The notes below the pieces were generated by a model. The model ran no database searches. It worked only from the letters and a program-made list of their open reading frames with translations, and was not told the DNA's origin. From Pseudomonas graminis (GTDB taxonomy: Bacteria; Pseudomonadota; Gammaproteobacteria; Pseudomonadales; Pseudomonadaceae), in the NCBI RefSeq assembly GCF_004364335.1, contig NZ_SOCR01000006.1:281873-345872 (forward strand): a DNA stretch of 64,000 nucleotides, written 5' to 3'. Below, piece after piece: positions 27,788-37,028 of the stretch; positions within the stretch are counted from its first letter, which is position 1; every line of letters begins with the position of its first letter. The position numbers and the translations under genes are program-made.

Positions 27788-28054
27788 ATGATGCACGCAG
27801 ACCTCATCGACCAGGACGACCTGATCAGCCAACTCAGGGCGATCGGTCTCGACGTGCCTTCCGGTCTCAGCGCTGAACAGGCGTGCGCCCAGGCGGTGCG
27901 CGGACTGAATGACGATCGCGCCCGCGAACTGCGCAAGCTGGTGGAGAAACTGCTAAGCGGTAGCGCGACGATTCTGCCGGCCGTGCGCCAAGCGATTGAT
28001 CAGCAGTTGTTGCCGGCGCTGGCCACTTACAAGCAAGGCCAGGCGCAGGCCTGA
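27788..28054 (+). CDS. Small hypothetical protein, 88 aa
   Basis: I do not recognise a family. The product is acidic near the N-terminus (MMHADLIDQDDLISQLRAIG) and mainly helical by composition, with no signal peptide or membrane segment. ACGGAG stands eight bases before ATG 27788, which supports this start; a second ATG follows at once. The frame stays open back to 27650, but the upstream residues look random. It lies between rlmJ (divergent) and gbdR (convergent) and could be a conserved Pseudomonas small protein. Function unknown. Confidence 0.6.
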   Translation: MMHADLIDQDDLISQLRAIGLDVPSGLSAEQACAQAVRGLNDDRARELRKLVEKLLSGSATILPAVRQAIDQQLLPALATYKQGQAQA

Positions 28055-28091
28055 GCTAACCTTACGCGGTAATACGCTAGGGCAAGTCGCC

Positions 28092-29195
28092 CTACAACCG
28101 CACACTCGCAAACGTCGACTCATTACGCGCCTGGCTCAGCGCCGACAGCGGTCCGGACAACGGCGCGAGAACAAGCGACGGCGGGATCGGCAGCATCGCT
28201 ACCTGCTGTGCGGTGTTGGAGCCGACGCGCTCGTCCCGTGGCGGGATGCCGAAGTATTCGCGGTAGCACTTGGAGAAGTGCGGCGTGGACACGAAGCCGC
28301 AGACCGAGGCCACTTCGATGATCGACATCGGGGTTTGCTTGAGCAACTGGCGGGCGCGGATCAGGCGCAGCTTGAGGTAGTAGCGCGATGGCGAGCAGTG
28401 CAGGTATTTCTGAAACAGCCTTTCCAGCTGACGGCGGGACACGGCGACATACACCGCAAGTTCGTCCAGATCGATCGGCTCCTCCAGATTGGCTTCCATC
28501 AGCGCGACGATTTCCTGCAGCTTCGGCTGATTGGTGCCGAGCATGTGCTTGAGCGGAACGCGCTGATGGTCCTGCTCGTTGCGGATGCGTTCGTAGACGA
28601 ACATTTCCGAGATCGCGGCGGACAGTTCGCGGCCATGATCGCGGCTGATCAGGTGCAGCATCATGTCCAGCGGCGCGGTGCCGCCGGAGCTGGTGAAGCG
28701 GTTGCGGTCGAGGGTGAACAGGCGCGTGCTCATGGCAACGCGCGGGAAAGCTTCCTGCATCGCGGCCAGACATTCCCAGTGCACGCTGCAATCAAACCCG
28801 TCCAGCAAACCCGCGCAGGCCAGTGCCCAGCTGCCGGTGCACACCGCGCCCAGACGACGGGACTGGCGCGCCTGGCTCTGCAGCCAGCTGACGTGTTCAC
28901 GGGTCACGGTGCGCTGAATGCCAACGCCACCGCAGACGATCACCGTGTCGAGTACCGGCGCTTTGTGCATGGCCGCGTCCGGGGTGATCTGCAGACCGTC
29001 GCTGGCCCAGACCTGGCCGCCATCCGCCGTCAGTGTGGTCCAGCGATACAGTTCGCGGCCTGACAGCTGGTTTGCCATACGCAGGGGCTCGACCGCTGAC
29101 GCGAGGGAGATCAGTGTGAAGTTGTCCAGCAGCAGGAAGCCGATGGATTGGGGCGCACGGTTCTGGGGTTGAGCCCCGGAGTTGAACGTAGTCAT
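28092..29195 (-). CDS. gbdR: Glycine betaine-responsive transcriptional activator GbdR (AraC/GlxA family)
   Basis: A 367-residue regulator with an N-terminal DJ-1/PfpI-like domain (IGFLLLDNFTLISLASAVEP; nucleophile-elbow-like AVCTGSWALACAG). The C-terminal AraC domain holds two helix-turn-helix motifs (VAVSRRQLERLFQKY and VASVCGFVSTPHFSKCYREY). In P. aeruginosa GbdR senses glycine betaine and dimethylglycine and activates genes of choline and betaine catabolism. Its setting here beside sdaB, cbcXWV and betIBA matches exactly. Start ATG 29195, with GAGGAG eight bases before it. A sigma-54 promoter match lies at 29282-29297. Confidence 0.95.
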   Translation of the reverse strand: MTTFNSGAQPQNRAPQSIGFLLLDNFTLISLASAVEPLRMANQLSGRELYRWTTLTADGGQVWASDGLQITPDAAMHKAPVLDTVIVCGGVGIQRTVTREHVSWLQSQARQSRRLGAVCTGSWALACAGLLDGFDCSVHWECLAAMQEAFPRVAMSTRLFTLDRNRFTSSGGTAPLDMMLHLISRDHGRELSAAISEMFVYERIRNEQDHQRVPLKHMLGTNQPKLQEIVALMEANLEEPIDLDELAVYVAVSRRQLERLFQKYLHCSPSRYYLKLRLIRARQLLKQTPMSIIEVASVCGFVSTPHFSKCYREYFGIPPRDERVGSNTAQQVAMLPIPPSLVLAPLSGPLSALSQARNESTFASVRL

Positions 29196-29281
29196 CACAC
29201 TTTCTCCTCACGCGTAAAACGGTTGAAGGCCTCGGCGGAGGCTTTCGTTGTATCGCCCTCATCTGTGGAGGGCTTATTCAT

Positions 29282-29297
29282 TGCAACGCAATTGCCA
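29282..29297 (-). promoter_or_regulatory. Sigma-54 (RpoN) promoter of gbdR
   Basis: On the minus strand TGGCAATTGCGTTGCA matches TGGCAC-N5-TTGCA, with the invariant GG and GC at the correct spacing (GG-N10-GC). It lies about 87 bases upstream of the gbdR ATG. In P. aeruginosa gbdR expression is reported to depend on nitrogen/carbon control through RpoN, which agrees. Confidence 0.75.
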
Positions 29298-29304
29298 TGC
29301 CTAA

Positions 29305-29324
29305 AGTTGAATGAGCATTCAACT
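29305..29324. promoter_or_regulatory. Perfect inverted repeat upstream of the gbdR promoter
   Basis: AGTTGAATGAGCATTCAACT has nine-base perfect arms around AG. It sits eight bases upstream of the -24 element. Its TTGAAT/ATTCAA arms recall TetR-type operators such as the BetI site at 34787, but this is only resemblance. Confidence 0.5.
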
Positions 29325-29654
29325 ACTCCCGATTGCGACGTCGCGAAGCGTCTATTCGGGAGCGACATAACGATTCAAATCGCGACTCCGAGGAACGCTT
29401 AGCCGCAGATGCGGCGGGCGGGATGAGCAATTCCGTAGCACTTGTGTGAACCATCGGATAGGCGGGCGGGCGGGGAGTGTCACCCGACGCACGGGATGAT
29501 CGGTGGCTGGCGTTAGGCTGCTGATTCAGATGGCATCGCGCCAGCTCAAGAGAGAGCACGCGCCAAAACGTAGCGGCCTCATTGGGCCGTGGGCGAAAAG
29601 CGAGCAGGCGGCTGCGTGCGTACCTGCTCTATTCCGGGACGGGCGTTTACCGAC
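29325..29654. other. Remaining intergenic region between sdaB and gbdR
   Basis: No gene is supported. This is the place where NtrC- or CbrB-type enhancer sites for the sigma-54 promoter would be expected. I did not find one clear enough to claim. A weak five-bp hairpin (CGGCC/GGCCG near 29574-29589) follows the sdaB stop. Confidence 0.35.
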
Positions 29655-31031
29655 TCAACATTCGACGGCGCTGACCGCCAGCCCGCCGCGGGACGTCTCT
29701 TTGTATTTGTCGTGCATGTCGGCGCCGGTGTCGCGCATGGTGCGGATGACGCGGTCCAGCGAGATGAAGTGCTGGCCGTCGCCGCGCAGCGCCATTTGCG
29801 CGGCATTGATGGCTTTCACCGCAGCGATGGCATTGCGCTCGATGCATGGCACCTGAACCAGTCCGCCCACCGGATCGCAGGTCAGGCCCAGGTTATGTTC
29901 CAGACCGATTTCAGCCGCGTTGCACAGCTGCTCGGGCGTGGCACCCAGAATGTCCGCCAGCCCGGCCGCCGCCATGGCGCACGCCGAACCGACTTCGCCC
30001 TGACAGCCGACTTCGGCGCCGGATATCGATGCATTCTTTTTGCACAGAATGCCGATGGCCGCGGCGCCCAAGAGGTAATCGACCACGTTGGCTTCGCTGA
30101 CCTCGTCGCTGAATTTGACGAAGTAATGCAGCACCGCCGGAATGATCCCCGCCGCGCCGTTGGTAGGCGCCGTGACCATGCGACCTCCTGCGGCGTTTTC
30201 TTCGTTGACCGCCAGCGCGAACAGGTTGACCCACTCCATTGCGCTCAACGTCGAGCCAATCACGTTCGGCTTGTTCAATTCCAGAAGGCTGCGATGCAAC
30301 CGCGCTGCACGACGACGCACGTTCAGGCCGCCCGGCAAAATACCCTCATGCTTCAGGCCCAGCTCGACGCATTCCTGCATGGCACGCCACAGGTGCATGA
30401 GCCCGGCACGGATTTCGTCTTCGCTGCGCCAGACCTTCTCGTTTTCCATCATCAGTTGCGACACCCGCAGGCCATGGGTTTCACAGAGCCTCAGCAGTTC
30501 ATCGGCGCTGGAGAAATCATAGGGCAGCACGGTCTCGTCGCGATCCAGCACGCCACTGGCGGCCTGGGCTTCATCGACGACAAAACCGCCGCCCACCGAG
30601 TAGTAAGTGTCGCGATGAAATTCGCCGTGCTCATTGAACGCGACCAGCGTCATGGCATTGGGATGGAACGGCAGGTTTTCGTCGATGAGCAACATGTCGC
30701 GCTGCCAGACGAAAGGGATCGGGTGATCACCGTTGAGCTTCAAGGTGTCGGTCTCACGCAGTTCGGCGATGCGCTGGCCGATCAGTGCAGGATCAATTGC
30801 ATCGGGCCATTCGCCCATCAGGCCCATGATCACCGCGCTGTCGCTGCCATGGCCGACGCCGGTTGCCGACAGCGAGCCGTAGAGCCGTACTTCGAGGCGT
30901 TGCACCTGAGTCACTTGATCGCGTTCACGCAGCCCCTGAACGAACAATGCTGCCGCGCGCATGGGGCCGACGGTGTGTGAGCTGGAGGGGCCGATACCGA
31001 TCTTGAACAGGTCGAACACGCTGATAGCCAT
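29655..31031 (-). CDS. sdaB: L-serine ammonia-lyase (L-serine dehydratase), iron-sulfur type
   Basis: A 458-residue single-chain serine dehydratase with the beta-domain opening [20 protein letters not shown] and the alpha-domain Cys-containing motifs [17 protein letters not shown] and [14 protein letters not shown] that hold the 4Fe-4S cluster. It converts L-serine to pyruvate and ammonia. The choline route ends glycine betaine, dimethylglycine, sarcosine, glycine, serine; this enzyme drains the product, which explains its place beside gbdR (PA5379 in P. aeruginosa). The start is ATG 31031; the frame is open to 31160, but the family starts here. Called sdaA in some genomes. Confidence 0.95.
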   Translation of the reverse strand: MAISVFDLFKIGIGPSSSHTVGPMRAAALFVQGLRERDQVTQVQRLEVRLYGSLSATGVGHGSDSAVIMGLMGEWPDAIDPALIGQRIAELRETDTLKLNGDHPIPFVWQRDMLLIDENLPFHPNAMTLVAFNEHGEFHRDTYYSVGGGFVVDEAQAASGVLDRDETVLPYDFSSADELLRLCETHGLRVSQLMMENEKVWRSEDEIRAGLMHLWRAMQECVELGLKHEGILPGGLNVRRRAARLHRSLLELNKPNVIGSTLSAMEWVNLFALAVNEENAAGGRMVTAPTNGAAGIIPAVLHYFVKFSDEVSEANVVDYLLGAAAIGILCKKNASISGAEVGCQGEVGSACAMAAAGLADILGATPEQLCNAAEIGLEHNLGLTCDPVGGLVQVPCIERNAIAAVKAINAAQMALRGDGQHFISLDRVIRTMRDTGADMHDKYKETSRGGLAVSAVEC

Positions 31032-31507
31032 TGACCGCAAACCTCCTAAAACAGGGCTCCCGGCGCGCCGCGCGGCCGGCGATGGAGCTGCTACGCTCAA
31101 GCAGCGATCCATCGAGATGGCGGCATCATCAGCCTTTTGTTTTGCAGGGCGGCGTCTCACACCGACTCACCCATGCCCACCAACGTCGCATCTGCCTTAA
31201 CCGGTGCCTGAGCACGATCGGCTGCCGATTCCGGCACTTTTTGCCGTATCGTCACTCTGCTTTTGTCCCGGGAATCATTCGGCGAGCAGGGAAAAAACCT
31301 GTAAGCGACGTCACTGATACTGGATACGACGCCCTGTGTACTGGATACGACGCCCCCTGTAGGCGTTTGTTTTTCCCTGTTACATGATCGTTGTCGACTC
31401 AATCGCCAGACGTAGTGATGGAGCTGTTTTCCCAACTTGACTCGCCGACACCAGAAAACGCATCAGCTGCGGTTGATGCCGAGAAGAAAACACCAAAGGA
31501 GTCCAAC
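31032..31507. other. Divergent control region between sdaB and cbcX
   Basis: 476 bases with no supportable gene. It carries a direct repeat with a 21-bp period (31318-31355), likely the control element shared by the two divergent GbdR-type targets. Just upstream of the cbcX ATG (31508) stands AAAGGAG, a strong ribosome binding site. Confidence 0.5.
31318..31355. promoter_or_regulatory. 21-bp-period direct repeat, candidate GbdR binding site
   Basis: The 17-base unit TACTGGATACGACGCCC starts at 31318 and again, identically, at 31339. Two helical turns between direct half-sites is the classic layout for AraC-family activators. It lies between two genes that belong to the GbdR regulon in P. aeruginosa. 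Binding by GbdR is inferred. Confidence 0.55.
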
Positions 31508-32455
31508 ATGAAAGGTTCACAAAGGCTGTTACTGGGCGTTGCGCTGAGTCTCCCTGTCCTGGCCCAGGCCGCAGAGCCTGCCGCTTGCCAGATGGTCAAT
31601 TTTTCCGATGTGGGCTGGACCGACATCACGGCGACCACCGCCGTCACCAGCGTCGTGCTGCAGTCGTTGGGCTATAAAACCAAGACCACGATGATTTCCG
31701 TGCCGGTGACCTACAAGTCGCTGGCCGATGGCAAGAACATGGACATCTTCCTCGGCAACTGGATGCCGACCATGGAAAACGACATCAAGGCCTACCGCGA
31801 CGCCGGCACCGTCGAAACCGTCCGCGCCAACCTTGAGAACGCCAAGTACACCCTCGCCGTTCCCCAGGCCCTCTACGACAAGGGGCTTCACGATTTCGCC
31901 GACATCGTCAAATTCAAGAAAGAACTCGACGGCAAAATCTACGGCATCGAGCCGGGCAACGACGGCAACCGCCTGATCCAGAGCATGATCGACAAGAACG
32001 CTTTCGGCTTGAAAGACGCAGGCTTCAAAGTCGTCGAATCGAGCGAAGCGGGCATGCTGTCCCAGGTCGACCGCGCCTCGCGACGCAACACCGACGTGGT
32101 GTTTCTGGGCTGGGAACCGCACCCGATGAACACCCGGTTCAAAATCAAATACCTCACCGGCGGCGACGACTTCTTCGGCCCTGACTTCGGCAAAGCCACC
32201 GTCTACACCAACGTGCGCAAGGGCTACACCACCGAGTGCAGCAACGTCGGCCAGTTGCTGAAGAATCTGTCCTTCACCCTGCCGATGGAAAGCGCGCTGA
32301 TGGGCAACATCCTCGACGACAAGATGAAGCCTGAAGTCGCCGCCAAGGCGTGGCTGAAAACCAACCCTCAAGTGCTCGATACCTGGCTGGCGGGTGTCAC
32401 CACCGTGGACGGAAAACCTGGCCTGGAAGCCGCAAAAGCCGAGCTGACGAAGTAA
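31508..32455 (+). CDS. cbcX: Choline ABC transporter, periplasmic binding protein CbcX/ChoX
   Basis: A 315-residue exported protein with a signal peptide (MKGSQRLLLGVALSLPVLAQAA, shown here in pieces: basic start, then LLLGVALSLPVLAQA). The aromatic-box residues of ChoX-type choline binders are all present: W37 (VGWTDI), W85 (GNWMP), Y114 (AKYTL), W202 (LGWEPHP), plus D39. It binds choline in the periplasm and delivers it to CbcW/CbcV. I choose ATG 31508 (after AAAGGAG) over an upstream in-frame start at 31391, which would bury the signal peptide. It is followed by a hairpin (32465) before cbcW. Confidence 0.95.
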   Translation: MKGSQRLLLGVALSLPVLAQAAEPAACQMVNFSDVGWTDITATTAVTSVVLQSLGYKTKTTMISVPVTYKSLADGKNMDIFLGNWMPTMENDIKAYRDAGTVETVRANLENAKYTLAVPQALYDKGLHDFADIVKFKKELDGKIYGIEPGNDGNRLIQSMIDKNAFGLKDAGFKVVESSEAGMLSQVDRASRRNTDVVFLGWEPHPMNTRFKIKYLTGGDDFFGPDFGKATVYTNVRKGYTTECSNVGQLLKNLSFTLPMESALMGNILDDKMKPEVAAKAWLKTNPQVLDTWLAGVTTVDGKPGLEAAKAELTK

Positions 32456-32464
32456 CTCGACAGG

Positions 32465-32484
32465 CAGGCGGGTACGCCCGCCTG
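32465..32484 (+). other. Intra-operon hairpin between cbcX and cbcW
   Basis: CAGGCGGG pairs with CCCGCCTG around TACG, followed by GTTGTCCTCTTTT. The stem is strong but the T-run is interrupted. It may protect cbcX mRNA or cause partial termination, giving more binding protein than permease. Confidence 0.55.
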
Positions 32485-32522
32485 TTGTCCTCTTTTCATC
32501 CCGCACGCGGACAACCGACATC

Positions 32523-33368
32523 ATGCTGACTGATCATAAAATCCCCCTGGGCGAGTACATCGCCGGCTTCGTCGAATGGCTGACGCAGCACGGCGCCAGC
32601 ACCTTCGACGCCATCGCTTCGTCACTGGAAACCATGATTCACGGCCTGACCGGCGGGCTGACCTGGTTCAATCCCTTTGTGCTGATCGGCCTGGTTGCCC
32701 TGCTCGCCCACTTCATTCAGCGCAAATGGGGCCTGACCGCCTTTGTGATCATTTCCTTTCTGCTGATTCTCAATCTGGGGTACTGGCAGGAAACCATGGA
32801 GACCCTGGCCCAGGTGCTGTTCGCCACGGCGGTCTGTGTCGTGATCGGCGTGCCGCTGGGCATCATTGCCGCGCACAAACCGATGTTTTACACCTGCATG
32901 CGACCTGTTCTCGACCTGATGCAGACGGTGCCTACTTTCGTTTACCTGATCCCGACCCTGACCCTGTTCGGTCTCGGCGTGGTACCGGGCCTGATTTCAA
33001 CGGTGGTGTTTGCGATCGCTGCGCCGATCCGCCTGACGTATCTGGGCATCTGTGATGTCCCGCAAGAACTCCTCGACGCCGGCAAAGCCTTCGGCTGCTC
33101 GCGCCGGCAACTGCTCTCCCGCATCGAACTGCCCCATGCCATGCCGAGCATCGCGGCCGGCATCACCCAGTGCATCATGCTGTCGCTGTCGATGGTGGTG
33201 ATCGCCGCGCTGGTGGGCGCGGATGGCTTGGGCAAACCTGTGGTCAACGCACTGAACACTGCTGATATCGCTCTGGGCTTCGAAGCGGGCCTGGCGATCG
33301 TATTGCTGGCGATCATGCTCGACCGGATCTGCAAACAACCGGACGCCAAAGTGAGGACCGACGCATGA
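32523..33368 (+). CDS. cbcW: Choline ABC transporter permease CbcW
   Basis: A 281-residue inner-membrane protein of the ProW/OpuAB family with several hydrophobic segments (for example VLIGLVALLAHFI, LTAFVIISFLLILNLGY, AVCVVIGVPLGIIAA). The EAA-type loop that contacts the ATPase is seen in LLDAGKAFGCSRRQLLSRIELPHAMPSI. It forms the channel for choline taken from CbcX. Its stop overlaps the cbcV start by four bases (ATGA), so the two are coupled. Confidence 0.94.
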   Translation: MLTDHKIPLGEYIAGFVEWLTQHGASTFDAIASSLETMIHGLTGGLTWFNPFVLIGLVALLAHFIQRKWGLTAFVIISFLLILNLGYWQETMETLAQVLFATAVCVVIGVPLGIIAAHKPMFYTCMRPVLDLMQTVPTFVYLIPTLTLFGLGVVPGLISTVVFAIAAPIRLTYLGICDVPQELLDAGKAFGCSRRQLLSRIELPHAMPSIAAGITQCIMLSLSMVVIAALVGADGLGKPVVNALNTADIALGFEAGLAIVLLAIMLDRICKQPDAKVRTDA

Positions 33369-34546
33369 GCATCATCAAATTCGATCAGGTTGACGTCGTC
33401 TTCTCCAAAGACCCGCGTGAGGCACTCAAGCTCTTGGACCAAGGCCTTACGCGGGCAGAAATCCTCAAGAAAACCGGCCAGATCGTCGGCGTCGAAAAAG
33501 CCACGCTGGAGATCAACAAAGGCGAGATCTGCGTACTGATGGGGCTGTCCGGCTCGGGTAAATCCAGCCTGCTGCGCTGCATCAACGGCCTGAACACGGT
33601 CAGCCGCGGCTCGCTGTTCGTCGAGCACGAAGGCCAGCAGATCAACATCGCTGCCTGCACGCCTGCCGAGCTGAAGATGATGCGCACCAAGCGCATCGCC
33701 ATGGTGTTCCAGAAGTTTGCGCTGATGCCCTGGCTGACGGTGCGCGAGAACATCAGCTTTGGTCTGGAAATGCAGGGCCGTCCCGAGAAAGAGCGGCGCG
33801 CACTGGTGGACGAAAAGCTGGAGCTGGTCGGCCTGACCCAATGGCGCAACAAGAAGCCCGACGAGCTTTCGGGCGGCATGCAGCAGCGTGTCGGCCTGGC
33901 CCGGGCGCTGGCGATGGATGCTGACATTCTGCTGATGGACGAGCCGTTTTCGGCCCTCGATCCGCTGATTCGTCAGGGCCTGCAGGATGAGTTGCTGGCG
34001 CTGCAGAAGAAGCTGAACAAGACGATCGTCTTCGTGAGTCACGACCTGGACGAAGCGCTCAAGCTCGGCACCCGCATCGCGATCATGAAGGACGGCCGGA
34101 TCATTCAGTACAGCGTGCCGGAAGAGATCGTGCTCAATCCCGCCGACGAATACGTGCGTACATTCGTCGCCCACACCAATCCGCTCAACGTGCTGTGCGG
34201 CCGTAGCCTGATGCGCCCGATCACCCAATGCACGCGCATCAACGGTTCTCAGGTCTGCCTGGACCCGAGCGACGACACGTGGATTGATCTCTCTGAAGGC
34301 AACGCCATCACCGGCGCCCACCAGCATGGCGCAGCGCTTGACCTGCAAAGCTGGGAGCCTGGCCAGTCGGTCGAAACCCTCGGGCGTAAACCGACAGTCG
34401 TCCACTCCGACATCGGCATGCGCGACGCCCTGCAGATCCGTTATCACACCGGCAACAAGCTGGTGCTGCAGGAGAACAACCAACTGGTCGGCATCCTCGG
34501 TGACAGCGAGCTGTATCACGCATTGCTGGGCAAGAATCACGGCTGA
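33365..34546 (+). CDS. cbcV: Choline ABC transporter ATP-binding protein CbcV
   Basis: A 393-residue ABC ATPase of the ProV/OpuAA family. Walker A GLSGSGKSSLLR (about residues 60-71), signature LSGGMQQRVGLARAL, Walker B ILLMDEPFSALD and the H-loop FVSHDLDEA are intact. The C-terminal 100 or so residues after FVAHTNPLNVL form a degenerate CBS-like regulatory tail, as in the glycine betaine transporters. It powers uptake of choline through CbcW. In P. aeruginosa a BCCT transporter gene (betT1) lies between this gene and betI; here there are only repeats. Confidence 0.95.
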   Translation: MSIIKFDQVDVVFSKDPREALKLLDQGLTRAEILKKTGQIVGVEKATLEINKGEICVLMGLSGSGKSSLLRCINGLNTVSRGSLFVEHEGQQINIAACTPAELKMMRTKRIAMVFQKFALMPWLTVRENISFGLEMQGRPEKERRALVDEKLELVGLTQWRNKKPDELSGGMQQRVGLARALAMDADILLMDEPFSALDPLIRQGLQDELLALQKKLNKTIVFVSHDLDEALKLGTRIAIMKDGRIIQYSVPEEIVLNPADEYVRTFVAHTNPLNVLCGRSLMRPITQCTRINGSQVCLDPSDDTWIDLSEGNAITGAHQHGAALDLQSWEPGQSVETLGRKPTVVHSDIGMRDALQIRYHTGNKLVLQENNQLVGILGDSELYHALLGKNHG

Positions 34547-34564
34547 GACAGCGCCCGATATACG

Positions 34565-34721
34565 CGTTCGCCAGCAAGCCGGCTCCTACGGATTCGCGTC
34601 GACCCTACATCGCGCGAACGAACAACCCACTGTAGGAGTGAGCTTGCTCGCGATGGCTTCGGCAGCTTCATCATCTGCGTCGTTTGATGCGCCGCAATCG
34701 CGAGCAAGCTCACTCCTACAT
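34565..34721. repeat. REP cluster of two core types after cbcV
   Basis: A single GCCGGCTTGCTGGC-type REP at 34565-34589 (minus orientation) is followed by an inverted pair of a third core type, AGTGAGCTTGCTCGCGA, at 34630-34655 and 34695-34721. The gap between cbcV and betI (326 bases) holds only these repeats and the BetI operator region. Confidence 0.75.
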
Positions 34722-34786
34722 GTCTTCGATTTCGCGCGTTTATACGGGGGCATTGCACGCCTTCTCCGCGCGCCTGCAACTTTTTG

Positions 34787-34806
34787 TTGATTGAACGTTC
34801 AATTAA
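34787..34806. promoter_or_regulatory. BetI operator overlapping the bet promoter
   Basis: TTGATTGAACGTTCAATTAA contains the perfect 14-base palindrome ATTGAACGTTCAAT. It closely resembles the E. coli bet operator and is a typical TetR-family site. A possible -35 (TTGAAC) lies within it and a weak -10 (TACAGT) 16 bases on. BetI, encoded just downstream, is the expected ligand-controlled repressor. Confidence 0.75.
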
Positions 34807-34872
34807 AAAGCTTTACAGTGAACGTCGTTTACAGCCACTCACGATCATCCGCTACATCAAGGAGTCCCACAG

Positions 34873-35466
34873 ATGCCCAAGGTCGGTATGCAACCCATTC
34901 GGCGTCAGCAGTTGATCCAGGCCACCCTGACGGCGGTCGATCAGGTCGGGATGGGCGATGCGAGCATTGCGCTGATCGCCAAACTGGCGGGGGTCTCCAA
35001 CGGCATCATCAGCCACTACTTTCAGGACAAGAACGGCCTGATCGCAGCGACGATGCGCCATCTGATGAATGCGCTGATCGCCAGCGTCGCCGAGCGGCGC
35101 CGGGCATTGAACGACGACAGCCCGCGGGCTCACCTGAAAGTGATCATCGAAGGCAACTTCGATTCCAGCCAGGTCAACGGTCCGGCGATGAAAACCTGGC
35201 TCGCCTTCTGGGCAACCAGCATGCATTCGCCCTCATTGCACAGGCTCCAGCGGATCAACGATCACCGCCTGTATTCCAACCTCTGCTGCCAGTTCCGTCG
35301 CGCATTGCCGTTGGACGAAGCACGCAGCGCAGCCCGGGGGCTGGCGGCATTGATCGACGGCCTATGGCTGCGCGGCGCGCTTTCGGGCGACGCCTTCGAC
35401 ACCCAACAAGCGCAACGGATCGCCTACGAGTACATGGACTTTCAACTGGCAAAAGCGCCGAGCTGA
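34873..35466 (+). CDS. betI: Choline-responsive repressor BetI (TetR family)
   Basis: A 197-residue TetR regulator. The N-terminal helix-turn-helix is in [22 protein letters not shown], and the C-terminal ligand domain has the [12 protein letters not shown] and LIDGLWLRG segments typical of BetI. It represses the bet genes and is released by choline. It is the first gene of betIBA; betB follows after 74 bases. The palindrome at 34787-34806 is its likely operator. Another open frame through this region (34791-37013) merely joins out-of-frame betI sequence to betB and is not a gene. Confidence 0.95.
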   Translation: MPKVGMQPIRRQQLIQATLTAVDQVGMGDASIALIAKLAGVSNGIISHYFQDKNGLIAATMRHLMNALIASVAERRRALNDDSPRAHLKVIIEGNFDSSQVNGPAMKTWLAFWATSMHSPSLHRLQRINDHRLYSNLCCQFRRALPLDEARSAARGLAALIDGLWLRGALSGDAFDTQQAQRIAYEYMDFQLAKAPS

Positions 35467-35540
35467 AGCAGCCGGCACCACGACCAAGGCAGCGCACGGC
35501 GCACTCGGTCGTCACCCACCCAGATTACTGCGAGGATTTT

Positions 35541-37013
35541 ATGGCCCGTTTCGAACTGCAAAAACTCTACATTGACGGCGGCTACGTGGACGCCAGCAGC
35601 AACGCAACCTTTGAAGCTATCAACCCGGCCAATGGCGAAGTCCTGGCCCAGGTGCAGCGCGCGACCCAAGAAGACGTTGAACGCGCTGTCGTCAGCGCTG
35701 AAAAGGGCCAGAAAATCTGGGCTGCCATGACCGCCATGGAGCGCTCGCGCATCCTGCGTCGTGCCGTCGACATCCTGCGTGAACGCAACGATGAGCTGGC
35801 CGAACTGGAAACCCTGGACACCGGCAAAGCGATCTCCGAAACCAAATACGTCGACATCGTCACCGGCGCTGACGTGCTGGAGTATTACGCCGGCCTGGTG
35901 CCTGCGATCGAAGGCGAGCAGATTCCGCTGCGCGACACCTCGTTCGTCTACACCCGCCGCGAGCCGCTGGGCGTCACCGTCGGCATCGGCGCGTGGAACT
36001 ACCCGATCCAGATCGCCCTGTGGAAGTCCGCCCCTGCGCTGGCAGCCGGCAACGCGATGATCTTCAAGCCAAGCGAAGTCACCTCGCTGACCACACTGAA
36101 GCTGGCAGAGATCTACACCGAAGCCGGCGTACCGGACGGCGTGTTCAACGTGCTGACGGGCGCCGGTAGTGACGTCGGCAGCTGGCTGACCGAGCACCCG
36201 CGTATCGAGAAAATCTCGTTCACCGGCGGCGTGCAGACCGGCAAGAAAGTCATGGCCAGTGCTTCGAGCTCATCGCTCAAAGAAGTGACCATGGAGCTGG
36301 GCGGCAAATCACCGCTGATCATTTTCGACGACGCCGATCTGGACCGTGCCGCCGACATCGCGATGATGGCCAACTTCTACAGCTCGGGTCAGGTCTGCAC
36401 CAACGGCACTCGCGTGTTCGTACCGAGCGCCCTGAAGGCAGCCTTCGAAGCGAAAATCCTTGAGCGCGTCAAACGCATCCGCGTCGGCAATCCGCAGGAC
36501 GACAACATCAATTTCGGCCCACTGGTGAGCTTCGCGCACATGGAAAACGTGCTCGGCTACATCACCAAGGGCAAGGAAGAAGGCGCCCGCCTGCTGATCG
36601 GCGGCGACCGTCTGACCGAGGGTGAGCTGGGCAACGGCGCCTTCGTCGCGCCAACCGTGTTCACCGACTGCACCGATGAGATGACCATCGTCAAAGAGGA
36701 AATCTTCGGCCCGGTCATGAGCATCCTCAGCTACGACACCGAAGAAGAAGTGATCCGCCGCGCCAACGACACCGAAATGGGTCTGGCGGCGGGCATCGTG
36801 ACCAAGGACCTGAACCGCGCGCACCGCGTGATTCATCAACTGGAAGCCGGTATCTGCTGGATCAACGCCTGGGGCGAGTCCGACGCCAAGATGCCGGTCG
36901 GTGGCTACAAGCAGTCGGGCGTGGGTCGCGAGAACGGCATCAGCTCGCTGGCGCAGTACACCCGGATCAAGTCCGTGCAGGTCGAGCTGGGCGATTACGC
37001 GTCGGTGTTCTGA
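35541..37013 (+). CDS. betB: Betaine aldehyde dehydrogenase BetB
   Basis: A 490-residue ALDH, the exact family length. It oxidises betaine aldehyde to glycine betaine with NAD(P)+. Seen: [19 protein letters not shown] (substrate/cofactor site), [11 protein letters not shown] (nucleotide binding), MELGGKSP (general base Glu) and [11 protein letters not shown] with the catalytic Cys286. The start is ATG 35541 ([18 protein letters not shown]), as in the family. Middle gene of betIBA; betA follows after 162 bases of repeats. Confidence 0.97.
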   Translation: MARFELQKLYIDGGYVDASSNATFEAINPANGEVLAQVQRATQEDVERAVVSAEKGQKIWAAMTAMERSRILRRAVDILRERNDELAELETLDTGKAISETKYVDIVTGADVLEYYAGLVPAIEGEQIPLRDTSFVYTRREPLGVTVGIGAWNYPIQIALWKSAPALAAGNAMIFKPSEVTSLTTLKLAEIYTEAGVPDGVFNVLTGAGSDVGSWLTEHPRIEKISFTGGVQTGKKVMASASSSSLKEVTMELGGKSPLIIFDDADLDRAADIAMMANFYSSGQVCTNGTRVFVPSALKAAFEAKILERVKRIRVGNPQDDNINFGPLVSFAHMENVLGYITKGKEEGARLLIGGDRLTEGELGNGAFVAPTVFTDCTDEMTIVKEEIFGPVMSILSYDTEEEVIRRANDTEMGLAAGIVTKDLNRAHRVIHQLEAGICWINAWGESDAKMPVGGYKQSGVGRENGISSLAQYTRIKSVQVELGDYASVF

Positions 37014-37028
37014 TCCCGCACCGACCCT

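Noticed and set aside
34791..37013. A 740-codon open frame starting before betI
   Set aside because: It reads betI out of frame and then enters betB in frame. The true proteins start at 34873 (BetI) and 35541 (BetB), both with family-typical N-termini.
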